Shown one piece after another: positions 1 to 6,855 of a stretch of 19,349 nt of DNA (its first letter is position 1; each line of letters begins with the position of its first letter). The DNA is from CAZHHH01 sp964532085 (GTDB lineage: Bacteria > Bacteroidota > Bacteroidia > Bacteroidales > Marinilabiliaceae): contig CAZHHH010000043.1 of the NCBI GenBank assembly GCA_964532085.1, positions 1-19,349 of the forward strand, written 5' to 3'. A program made the position numbers and the translations under genes. The notes under the pieces were generated by a model, which did no database searches, was not told where the DNA came from, and worked only from the letters and a program-made list of their open reading frames with translations.

Positions 1-439
1 CAATATCAATCCGATGCTCCAAATCATAATGCCAGTTTAATTGAAAATCAGAATGTACATTGTCCATTATCCATTCCACATTTTGATTGGCAGGTACAAC
101 GGTATCTTTTGCACCGATTACAAATGTTTTGTGATTGTTTGAATGTTCTACGTGTGAAAAATCAAAATTTAGTGGGCGACTCCCCAATGCAGGATTAAAA
201 GATAGTGTCGGCAGATTATGCGCCGATGATAGGTAGTAGGCAAAACAACCGCCCATACTGTTTCCAATAATAGCTTGAATATTTTCCTCTTCTACTATTT
301 TATTCAGCTTTTCGTACATATCGAGCGTGTTTCTATAATCTAGCTGTGGCGCAACTATGTTAAAATGTCGCTCTAACACCTCTCTTTTGTCATCGCTAAG
401 CGTGCCGTCTAAACCGTGTAAGTATAGGATTTTTATCAT
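1..439 (-). CDS. YqiA-like alpha/beta-hydrolase esterase, 3' end missing
   Basis: This gene reads leftwards off the window edge, so only its first 146 codons are visible. The start is the ATG at 437-439 (protein begins MIKILYLHGLDG). It looks like a small alpha/beta-hydrolase of the YqiA/UPF0227 esterase type. The strand-turn motif LHGLDG is at residues 7-12, the nucleophile elbow GNSMGG at 59-64 with Ser61 as predicted catalytic serine, an aspartate in AKDTVVP (Asp112), and a histidine in LEHRID (His142), giving a complete Ser-Asp-His triad. Because the His lies close to the C-terminus in this family, perhaps only 10-25 residues are lost. There is no signal peptide, so it should be cytoplasmic. 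The natural substrate is unknown; family members hydrolyse short acyl esters. The fold call is firm, the exact subfamily less so. Confidence 0.85.
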   Translation of the reverse strand, partial: MIKILYLHGLDGTLSDDKREVLERHFNIVAPQLDYRNTLDMYEKLNKIVEEENIQAIIGNSMGGCFAYYLSSAHNLPTLSFNPALGSRPLNFDFSHVEHSNNHKTFVIGAKDTVVPANQNVEWIMDNVHSDFQLNWHYDLEHRIDI

Positions 440-530
440 ATTTCATTTTGTTTGTTAGTTCTAGATTACAAATATATGATAACATCGTGCCAAAAGAAGG
501 CGTGATTAAATAGAATTAAAAAAAATCTTA

Positions 531-830
531 TTACCCAATTGTCAAATTCAGTTTTCGTCCTAATCCTAATTCGATTAGTCTATAAAGGGTTGAAAGCTGT
601 ATATCTGTATGCCCGTTTTCTATACGCGATATATAGTTTTTTTTTGCACCAATTTTTTCTGAAAGTTCTTGTTGAGTTAGATTTGCTTGTTTGCGTTCTT
701 CTCTGATAATTTCACCAATAGCAAATGCTTTAGCTCTAATTTCAAACTCTGTTCGTTTGTCGCTACCAATGTTGCCATATCTTTCGTAAAGATGTTGGCT
801 AAATGTTTTTATCTTGTTATTTGTTTCCAT
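531..830 (-). CDS. XRE-family HTH protein, HigA-type antitoxin, apparently orphan
   Basis: A 99-residue DNA-binding protein. Residues about 38-90 form a Cro/C1-type helix-turn-helix (TQQELSEKIGAKKNYISRI at 52-70, followed by ENG). The N-terminal part, with a YGNIGSDKRTEFE stretch, and the ending IQLSTLYRLIELGLGRKL resemble HigA-type antitoxins of Bacteroidota HigBA modules, whose toxin gene normally lies just upstream. Here the 152 nt upstream hold no open frame long enough for a HigB/RelE-like toxin, and the next gene upstream is a WYL regulator; downstream there are only 91 nt before the esterase gene. It therefore looks like an antitoxin left without its toxin, or a stand-alone regulator. 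An inverted repeat just upstream (842-862) could be its operator. The HTH assignment is secure; the antitoxin role is inference from family resemblance. Confidence 0.85.
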   Translation of the reverse strand: METNNKIKTFSQHLYERYGNIGSDKRTEFEIRAKAFAIGEIIREERKQANLTQQELSEKIGAKKNYISRIENGHTDIQLSTLYRLIELGLGRKLNLTIG

Positions 831-841
831 AGCATAAAGTT

Positions 842-862
842 AACTATTTGTATAACATAGTT
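842..862. promoter_or_regulatory. Inverted repeat upstream of the XRE gene, possible operator
   Basis: The half-sites AACTAT (842-847) and ATAGTT (857-862) are perfectly inverted around a 9-nt spacer. The site lies 12-32 bp upstream of the start codon of the helix-turn-helix gene, the usual place for an autoregulatory antitoxin operator. No experimental or comparative support is available; 6-bp arms in AT-rich DNA can occur by chance. Confidence 0.35.
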
Positions 863-982
863 CAAGTAATAAACCTAATATCAGTTTTTTTTAAATGATA
901 CGTATTGAAACTCTAATATACGCAAGTGATTCAAAAAACACATTGTTTTTTAAAATAATGGTAACATAAAGAGTGTAAATTT

Positions 983-1885
983 TCACAAATAATTCCCCAG
1001 CGCCCTCTCATACGTCGATTTAATATCATCAATTAAACGTTGAGGTGATATAACCTTTACATTTTCACCCATTGACAAAAGCTCCATTTTAAAATCGTGT
1101 GTTAAACATATTTTTAGTGAGATGCGGAACTCTGTCTCATCATCAATAATCACCTTTTGAGAGCTGTGCAGAGGAAGTGTTTTGATATATTTACCTTGAA
1201 TTGGTGTGAATGACAAAATCACCTCTTCCGGCTCTTCATCATTAACAACTGTAATTCCAAATGCGTATTTCAGATATTCTGCACCGTCAAATTCTTCGCT
1301 TTTAAATTTCAGATTATTCTGAATATCTAGGTGTGAAATTCTATCTAGACCAAAAGTTTTAATTTTATTATCTTTTCGGTCGCGAGCCAGCAAAAACCAT
1401 CGCAAACGGAACTCTTTTATTGCCAATGGGTTAACTTCGCGCATAGTACCTTCTTCTTCATGAAACTTTTGGTAGAAGAATGTTACTTGTAGGTTGTTAT
1501 TTATTGCACTTAGCAATCCATAAATATACTCTGTTCCACTGTTTTTTCGGCTATCTAACAGAATTCTATTTTCGTGCCTCTCTTTTATTTTTAGAGCATT
1601 AAAAATGTCTAATGCTTCAAGTCGGCGTTTGTCTTTCTCTTCAGAAAGGTCCTCTTCGATAAAATAGCTGCGAGCTGAGTAGTCATATTTTATATAAATG
1701 CCATATATCTCACCAATATTAGCCATATCACGAACAAAGGTGCGTTTTGATATTGTCAAATCTTCACCTTTTAGTTCAGATTGCTGTTGTAAATAGTCAT
1801 TTATTTCACGAAAAGTAGCATTCTTTTGCTGACGTAATTTTCCTATAATTAGACTATACCGTACTGCTATTGTTTTTTGCGACAT
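983..1885 (-). CDS. WYL-domain transcriptional regulator
   Basis: A 300-residue cytoplasmic regulator. Residues about 8-75 look like a winged helix-turn-helix (a conserved TISKRTFVRDMANIGEIYG segment at 44-62 is the expected recognition helix and wing). Residues about 120-185 form the WYL domain: the variant motif RWFLLAR at 162-168 replaces the classic W-Y-L, and LDRI at 180-183 is the usual end of that domain. Residues 220-295 match the WCX extension that follows WYL. Such proteins bind DNA and sense nucleic acid or small ligands; many act as repressors, some of defence genes, but no defence system is visible here. It is divergent from the PagL-like gene across 181 bp, so it could share that promoter region. 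No ligand can be deduced. The start ATG (1883-1885) gives a full-length N-terminal wHTH. Confidence 0.88.
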   Translation of the reverse strand: MSQKTIAVRYSLIIGKLRQQKNATFREINDYLQQQSELKGEDLTISKRTFVRDMANIGEIYGIYIKYDYSARSYFIEEDLSEEKDKRRLEALDIFNALKIKERHENRILLDSRKNSGTEYIYGLLSAINNNLQVTFFYQKFHEEEGTMREVNPLAIKEFRLRWFLLARDRKDNKIKTFGLDRISHLDIQNNLKFKSEEFDGAEYLKYAFGITVVNDEEPEEVILSFTPIQGKYIKTLPLHSSQKVIIDDETEFRISLKICLTHDFKMELLSMGENVKVISPQRLIDDIKSTYERALGNYL

Positions 1886-2066
1886 AACATCAATTTTTAT
1901 TTTAAAGATAATGTTTTATTATGTCATTTTATGGCGTGAGCTAACTATTTATTGTCTAAATTTTGAATTTTTGTCACATTCTAATAAATAACTTTATTGG
2001 TATAAAATTTGCTGTTTTTACTTTCGCCAACATTTAAAATTTTTTATAATTAATTTTCTCATATAT

Positions 2067-3209
2067 ATGAATAAACATATAACTCTTACTCTTTTGTTTT
2101 TGTTAATATCTATTTTCTCTTTTGGTCAAAGAAACAGAAATGCTGGATTTTTCACAGAGATTCATCTAACACAGGGTGGAGTTATAAAGTCGAATGATTT
2201 TGTAAGAGGAGAGAATAAGGAGGGAAAAACTATTGATAACTTCTCTTCAACAGATCTTCGTTTTGGGTGGCAAACGCAAGGTAATGAGTTGTGGCATCAC
2301 GATTTGCAACTACCTTATTTTGGGTTGGGACTTTATAATATCGTTTTTTCTAATGAAGATGAAATAGGTTATCCATCAGCGGTTTATTTCTTTTTTGGAT
2401 CGCCTTTTGCCCGATATAAAAACTCATCACTTGATTATGAGTTTAGCTTCGGACTTAGTTATAACTGGAAACCTTATGATGATATAAACAATCCATTTAA
2501 TGTGGCGATTGGTTCATATAAAAATGCATATATCGATGCACAAATTAAATATGTGTGGTATATGAGTAAAAGATTTACATTAGATGCAGGTCTGCGCTTG
2601 ACTCATTTTTCCAATGGTGCTATAAGATTGCCCAACAAGGGTATTAACCTTATTGCTCCTTCACTGGGAATTAGGTACGATATTGTGCCGAAGACTCCTT
2701 ATCCATTCGATGAGGTGAAAGATCAAAAAAGGACAATCTCCAATGAGCTTAGTTTTTTATTTTCTTCTGGAAAGAGATCTGTAAGAGGAACTACAACACC
2801 TAATGAGCATATGGCTTCGCTGTTTAATGTGTCAGTTGATTATCTGATTCCCACAAATAATATTTTTAAATATGGTTTTGGATTAGATTTTGGACTTGAT
2901 GAAAGTCGCAACTTACTAATTGATGGTAATGATATTACACACCCATCTATTACTAAACAATTTTTCTCTGGCGCTTCAGTTATTGGGCAATTTAGGGCAT
3001 ATCGACTTGGAGTACAAGCTGGAATAGGGTATGAATTTTTTAATGATGGGAAAATATATTTTACCAATCAGCTATACCAGCGTTTAGGACTTAGATATTA
3101 TGTCTATAAAGATTTTTTTGCAGGTATAAATATTAAAGCAAGAAATTTCAGTGTAGCCAACTATGTGGAGTGGAATATAGGATACACAATACCTTTTGAA
3201 CAGAGATAA
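2067..3209 (+). CDS. PagL-like lipid A 3-O-deacylase / acyloxyacyl hydrolase family outer-membrane protein
   Basis: A 380-residue protein with a signal peptide (hydrophobic core about 6-19, cleavage probably near SFGQ at 18-21). The region 80-210 has alternating aromatic-rich strands of a beta-barrel and contains RLTHFSNGAI (177-186), matching the PagL signature in which His and Ser two residues apart (here His180 and Ser182, followed by Asn183) belong to the catalytic triad; the GINL segment at 192-195 also fits. PagL removes the 3-O-linked acyl chain of lipid A in the outer membrane, changing endotoxicity and membrane properties. Classic PagL is about 150-190 residues; the long form with about 170 extra beta-rich C-terminal residues is typical of Bacteroidota proteins annotated as acyloxyacyl hydrolase. 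The catalytic Glu was not assigned. It stands alone, divergent from the WYL regulator. The start is the only ATG giving a signal peptide. Confidence 0.8.
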   Translation: MNKHITLTLLFLLISIFSFGQRNRNAGFFTEIHLTQGGVIKSNDFVRGENKEGKTIDNFSSTDLRFGWQTQGNELWHHDLQLPYFGLGLYNIVFSNEDEIGYPSAVYFFFGSPFARYKNSSLDYEFSFGLSYNWKPYDDINNPFNVAIGSYKNAYIDAQIKYVWYMSKRFTLDAGLRLTHFSNGAIRLPNKGINLIAPSLGIRYDIVPKTPYPFDEVKDQKRTISNELSFLFSSGKRSVRGTTTPNEHMASLFNVSVDYLIPTNNIFKYGFGLDFGLDESRNLLIDGNDITHPSITKQFFSGASVIGQFRAYRLGVQAGIGYEFFNDGKIYFTNQLYQRLGLRYYVYKDFFAGINIKARNFSVANYVEWNIGYTIPFEQR

Positions 3210-3233
3210 ACCAAATTCTCGAGATTTTATTTT

Positions 3234-3260
3234 AAAATAGAAATTAACTATATGCAATAA
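3234..3260 (+). repeat. Dispersed 27-bp repeat, copy A
   Basis: This segment matches 13486-13512 at 24 of 27 positions (shared core ATTAACT-TATGCAATAA). Both copies lie in the 3' flank of a plus-strand gene and both are followed by a C- or G-rich stretch. It looks like one end of a small dispersed intergenic element. Confidence 0.6.
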
Positions 3261-3273
3261 GCCCCTTTAGGGG
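3261..3273 (+). terminator. Weak GC-rich hairpin downstream of the PagL-like gene
   Basis: GCCCCTTTAGGGG can form a 4-bp CCCC/GGGG stem with a TTTA loop, 51 nt after the stop codon. It lacks a good T-tract (it is followed by TTTGGGG), so it may be part of a repeat rather than a true terminator. Similar C-rich/G-rich pairs occur at 13377-13392 and 14424-14470. Confidence 0.25.
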
Positions 3274-3436
3274 TTTGGGGTAGAATATAAAATTAAAAAG
3301 TATTAAAGTATAGTACAGTAATTAATTTATCTACAATTTATCTAGTGGAGAATTTGGGATTAACAGCTTCATATATTAATTATATTTTTTCTAGTACATT
3401 CCTTTATTTATAATTAAATAAAATTCCTTTTTTGCT

Positions 3437-3470
3437 TTTTGATTTGTAAATTGCAATTTACAAATCAAAA
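3437..3470. promoter_or_regulatory. Perfect 34-bp palindrome immediately upstream of the phosphofructokinase gene
   Basis: The half-site TTTTGATTTGTAAATTG (3437-3453) is followed directly by its exact reverse complement (3454-3470), with no mismatch and no spacer. The palindrome ends 11 nt before the ATG at 3482. As DNA it could be an operator or cruciform; as RNA it would be a stem of up to 15 bp with a tight loop covering the ribosome-binding region. It is not followed by a T-tract in either direction that would make it a convincing terminator. It also resembles the TTGTAAATTG-type intergenic repeats common in Bacteroidota. Confidence 0.75.
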
Positions 3471-3481
3471 TCATTTATAGT

Positions 3482-4516
3482 ATGGCAAGTAGAAATATGC
3501 GTGTTGGAATTTTATCTGCAGGTGGCGATTGTCCAGGAATAAACGCTGCTATTAGAGGTGTCGGGAAGACCGCTATTGTCCAGTATGGGATGGATGTTGT
3601 AGGTGTTGTAAACGGCTTTGCTGGTTTGATTAATAACGAGTTTATAGAGTTAGAAGAGCATCAGCTCTCTGGGATTTTGACTTTAGGAGGCACTATTCTT
3701 GGAACATCTAGAGTAAAGCCCTTTAAATCTGCAGCAGGTGAGGACCCTCGTTTAAAGCCTGAGCTTATTAAAAAGCACTATCACGAAATGGGCTTAGAAG
3801 CTCTCGTCTGTATTGGTGGTAATGGCACGCAGACTACTACAAACCTACTTGCAAAAGAGGGTTTGAATGTTATCGGAATGCCAAAAACCATTGATAATGA
3901 CATTTGGGGAACTGATATTACTTTTGGTTTTGATACAGCTGTCCATATTGCAACAGAAGCTATCGACAGACTGCACACTACTGCTAATTCTCACAAGAGA
4001 GTTATGGTTATCGAAGTTATGGGCCATAGAGCAGGGTGGATTGCACTCCATTCTGGTGTTGCTGGTGGTGGTGATGTGATTTTGTTACCAGAAATTCCTT
4101 ACGATTTGGATAATGTTATTGAATGCTTGAAAGATAGAAGCGCAAAGAAAAAGCCTTATTCTATTGTGGTTGTTGCCGAGGGAGTTGAGAAAAAATCTAA
4201 AAAGTCTGCAGGTGCTTATATCGCTAAGCAGATTAGAAAAAGAACAGATTTAGAAGCTAGAGAAACAATTCTTGGTTATACTCAAAGAGGTGGAACACCG
4301 ACGGCAACAGACAGAATATTAGCTACTCAGCTTGGGTCTTATGCAGCTGAATTGATTCACGAAAGAAAGTTTGGAACTATGGTGGCGATGAAAGGTGGGA
4401 AAATAACCTCTGTGCCGCTTGATGAGGTTGGTGGTAAAGTGAAGCTTGTTGAGCCAAATAACCCATTGGTGGTAGAGGCGAGACATATGGGAGTATGTTT
4501 TGGAGATTGTAAATAA
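3482..4516 (+). CDS. pfkA: 6-phosphofructokinase, PfkA family
   Basis: A 344-residue cytoplasmic glycolytic enzyme that phosphorylates fructose 6-phosphate to fructose 1,6-bisphosphate. It has the phosphoryl-donor loop SAGGDCPGINAAIRG (12-26), GGNGT (112-116), the catalytic segment PKTIDND (134-140, Asp138 as base), MGHRAGW (180-186) and the substrate-binding GYTQRGGTPTATDR (265-278). Length fits the family. Two positions matter for donor choice. The E. coli motif GGDGS is here GGNGT, so the Mg-binding Asp is replaced by Asn114 while the ATP-permissive Gly is kept. The E. coli Gly of PGTIDND is here Lys135, as in pyrophosphate-dependent and mixed group III enzymes. Donor (ATP or PPi) is therefore open. 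cysH follows after 7 nt. A second in-frame ATG exists at residue 6; no Shine-Dalgarno distinguishes them. Confidence 0.93.
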   Translation: MASRNMRVGILSAGGDCPGINAAIRGVGKTAIVQYGMDVVGVVNGFAGLINNEFIELEEHQLSGILTLGGTILGTSRVKPFKSAAGEDPRLKPELIKKHYHEMGLEALVCIGGNGTQTTTNLLAKEGLNVIGMPKTIDNDIWGTDITFGFDTAVHIATEAIDRLHTTANSHKRVMVIEVMGHRAGWIALHSGVAGGGDVILLPEIPYDLDNVIECLKDRSAKKKPYSIVVVAEGVEKKSKKSAGAYIAKQIRKRTDLEARETILGYTQRGGTPTATDRILATQLGSYAAELIHERKFGTMVAMKGGKITSVPLDEVGGKVKLVEPNNPLVVEARHMGVCFGDCK

Positions 4517-4523
4517 TAAAATT

Positions 4524-5228
4524 ATGAATTTAGAACTAGTAAAAGAGTTAAATAATCAACTTAAAGATAAATCAGCTCAAGAAATAATTGATAAGGTTTT
4601 AGAACATTTTGGTGATAAAATCGCTCTCTCATCGTCTATGAGTGCAGAAGATCAGGTTCTTACAGATATTATCATAAAAAGCAACCCTAATGCTAAAATC
4701 TTTACTTTAGATACGGGTCGATTGTTCCCTGAAACTTACGACCTTATAGATAGAACATCTAAGCGATATAAGATAAATATTGAGGTGATGTTCCCCAATT
4801 CTGAAAGGGTAGAAGAGATGGTAAATAGTAAAGGTATAAATCTCTTTTATGATAGTGTAGAGAATAGAAAATTGTGTTGCCACATAAGAAAGATTGAACC
4901 ATTGAAAAGAGCATTACAAAAACTTGATGCGTGGATAGTAGGTCTTAGAGCCTCCCAGTCTATTACCCGTGCTGAACTTGATGTGGTTCAGTGGGATGAG
5001 GTAAATGGATTAATTAAAATAAATCCTCTAGCCAATTGGTCTGAAGAAGATGTGTGGGAATATGTAAAAAAGCATAATGTGCCATATAATCCACTGCATG
5101 ATAAGGGGTTTCCATCTATTGGTTGTCTGCCATGCACACGAGCCATTGAACCCGGTGAGGATATTAGAGCAGGTCGCTGGTGGTGGGAAAATCCAGAAAC
5201 AAAAGAGTGCGGATTGCATAAAAAATAA
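4524..5228 (+). CDS. cysH: Adenylyl-sulfate (APS) reductase, [4Fe-4S] type
   Basis: A 234-residue assimilatory reductase that reduces adenylyl sulfate to sulfite and AMP using thioredoxin or glutaredoxin. It has the PAPS-reductase nucleotide-binding loop ALSSSMSAEDQ (34-44), TLDTGRLFPET (61-71), and four cysteines that would bind a [4Fe-4S] cluster: Cys118-Cys119 in LCCHIRK and Cys201/Cys204 in GCLPCTR. The catalytic cysteine is Cys229 in KECGLH. The CC...CxxC set marks the APS-using plant/Bacillus type rather than the cluster-free E. coli PAPS enzyme. The ATG at 4524 is chosen over an in-frame TTG at 4500, which would overlap the phosphofructokinase gene. The tight spacing suggests cotranscription with that gene. 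Sulfate activation genes (cysD/cysN or sat), commonly adjacent, are not downstream here. Confidence 0.93.
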   Translation: MNLELVKELNNQLKDKSAQEIIDKVLEHFGDKIALSSSMSAEDQVLTDIIIKSNPNAKIFTLDTGRLFPETYDLIDRTSKRYKINIEVMFPNSERVEEMVNSKGINLFYDSVENRKLCCHIRKIEPLKRALQKLDAWIVGLRASQSITRAELDVVQWDEVNGLIKINPLANWSEEDVWEYVKKHNVPYNPLHDKGFPSIGCLPCTRAIEPGEDIRAGRWWWENPETKECGLHKK

Positions 5229-5332
5229 GTTTGTGTTGAATATTAAAATTAGGTGTTATCTTTTTTAGTTAATATTAGCCACATTATATAAATCATTAAA
5301 ATTTTGCTATTCATTTGATTGCCTATAATATA

Positions 5333-5452
5333 ACCCGTAGGACAAGGTCTTTGTGGTATGTTGTGTTCTCAATAATCCGAACGGCGTATGCGTGGCATAT
5401 TGTATAAGATGTCATTAGAACTTTACAGAACTTCGTATCCAAAGGGTATTTG
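5333..5452. other. Compositionally distinct intergenic segment, unknown
   Basis: Between the convergent cysH and deacetylase genes lies a stretch clearly richer in G+C than its very AT-rich surroundings. It contains GCGTATGCGTGGCATATTG (about 5384-5402). No frame stays open across it and no strong hairpin or tRNA-like fold was seen. It may be a decayed insertion or a dispersed repeat. Confidence 0.3.
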
Positions 5453-5493
5453 TGCTTATTAATTGTTTTTTATAAAAATAATTACTTTTTTAT

Positions 5494-6855
5494 CTATTCC
5501 TCTATTCTTGTTATAAAATCTTTACCTGTTAATATTTCTGGACTCATTTTAACTATATATTTAAGTAATGAGGGATAAAATGTTGATACTCCATTAATTT
5601 CATCATCCATAAGTCTGCAATTGTGCCATAGTAAGGAGATTAATCCACCAAATTTTTTAGCTTCAGATATCTGCTTATCAACAATTTTGCGAAAATTATC
5701 AAAAGAGATCTTGCGATATTGTAAAATTGTTACTTCCATTATTGTTAGTGGAATCATCCATATAGAAAGCATTTTGTCATTCTCAAAATCATAAGGGTGA
5801 AACGGATAGCAATAACCACTTCTATACCCTTCATGCTCTGCAAAAGTTAGTGTATTATCATATTTTAGACCCACATTCTCTTGAATGATTGCAGTGTCAG
5901 GTATTTTGTATCTTAAAAAATGCTGACGAATACCAATTGGTTTTTTACCTAGCACAGAATGTACTCTATTATACTCATCCTTTAAAAAATCGGCATTTAT
6001 GTATGAGTCGTAACTTCCATGTAGTCCAACTTCAAAGCCTTCCTCATCTAACTTTTTTATTAGTGATGTTACTTTATCATCATCAAACCTATACTTTGAG
6101 TCAAGCTTTTTATTTCTACTGTGCAAAAAGTAAAATGTAGAACGAATTCCCAACTCTTTTTCCATATTTATTAAATATTCAAAGTTCCACCATGGGTCTG
6201 GCTCTTTATTTGGGAAAAGAAGATGATGTAAACTTTTTAATGTGTGTTTAATGTTTAATCTAAAACTATAAGCTGTAGGTCTTAAATTTAATATTTGCAG
6301 CACTTTAGACAATGTTTCTTTCGGCCCATAAAAATTCACTCTATCAACATCATGACTCAAGAAGAATCCAAAATTGTCAAACAATCTTTTACGTTTAAAT
6401 TCAAGATTATGAATTCTGCAAAACTCCTCTATACCGTCTAAAATCATCTCAAAATAGTAATTTACTATGGGATATGAGATAAAATTTAGCTCTTTGTGCA
6501 GAGAGTTTTCATAACAGTATCTGCCATGTGCATCTTTCTTTTTAGAATTGTATTCCTGTGCTCCAGAGAGTATATAAAATGCCGATTTTAAAAGGTCGTG
6601 ATGGAAAATAAGATTTTTACTCTCGTCAAAAGAGAATATCTCTTTACTATTAGAGTCAGAGAAAATTATAGGAATTTCTCTCTCCATAAAATCTACTGTT
6701 AAGTTTTTTTGTATCTCTGATTTAGTTAAAGTAAATATTACGGTAGGATTGTTCAATTTATTGTAAGAGATGATTTTGTCATCAAATAATGCGTGTTGCC
6801 TTAGATGAAATAGAACATATTTTATCTGGTTTTTTGTGAGTTTATTCTCTATCAT
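5494..6855 (-). CDS. Polysaccharide deacetylase family protein (NodB-type, long form)
   Basis: A 453-residue protein with no signal peptide. Residues 1-160 form an N-terminal domain of the kind often found before NodB-like domains in Bacteroidota glycan loci; residues about 163-430 carry the deacetylase. Visible motifs: LSHDVDR (166-172, metal-binding Asp pair), STFYFL (239-244), EVGLHGSYDSY (275-285, metal His), RQHFLR (310-315) and a C-terminal LLWHN (408-412) with the late catalytic His. The family removes N- or O-acetyl groups from polysaccharides using a divalent metal; here the substrate is presumably the glycan or lipid-linked unit made by this locus. Its start overlaps the end of the flippase gene by 14 bp, so the two are very likely translationally coupled. 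Family call is firm, substrate unknown. Confidence 0.85.
   Translation of the reverse strand: MIENKLTKNQIKYVLFHLRQHALFDDKIISYNKLNNPTVIFTLTKSEIQKNLTVDFMEREIPIIFSDSNSKEIFSFDESKNLIFHHDLLKSAFYILSGAQEYNSKKKDAHGRYCYENSLHKELNFISYPIVNYYFEMILDGIEEFCRIHNLEFKRKRLFDNFGFFLSHDVDRVNFYGPKETLSKVLQILNLRPTAYSFRLNIKHTLKSLHHLLFPNKEPDPWWNFEYLINMEKELGIRSTFYFLHSRNKKLDSKYRFDDDKVTSLIKKLDEEGFEVGLHGSYDSYINADFLKDEYNRVHSVLGKKPIGIRQHFLRYKIPDTAIIQENVGLKYDNTLTFAEHEGYRSGYCYPFHPYDFENDKMLSIWMIPLTIMEVTILQYRKISFDNFRKIVDKQISEAKKFGGLISLLWHNCRLMDDEINGVSTFYPSLLKYIVKMSPEILTGKDFITRIEE

Noticed and set aside
983..1885. WYL regulator as a marker of a nearby defence system or CRISPR locus
   Set aside because: No cas gene, repeat-spacer array, restriction enzyme or other defence gene was found in the window; the HigA-like neighbour alone is not enough.
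4500..4523. Upstream TTG start for cysH
   Set aside because: It would overlap the end of the phosphofructokinase gene and add eight residues with no family support; the ATG at 4524 is the better start.
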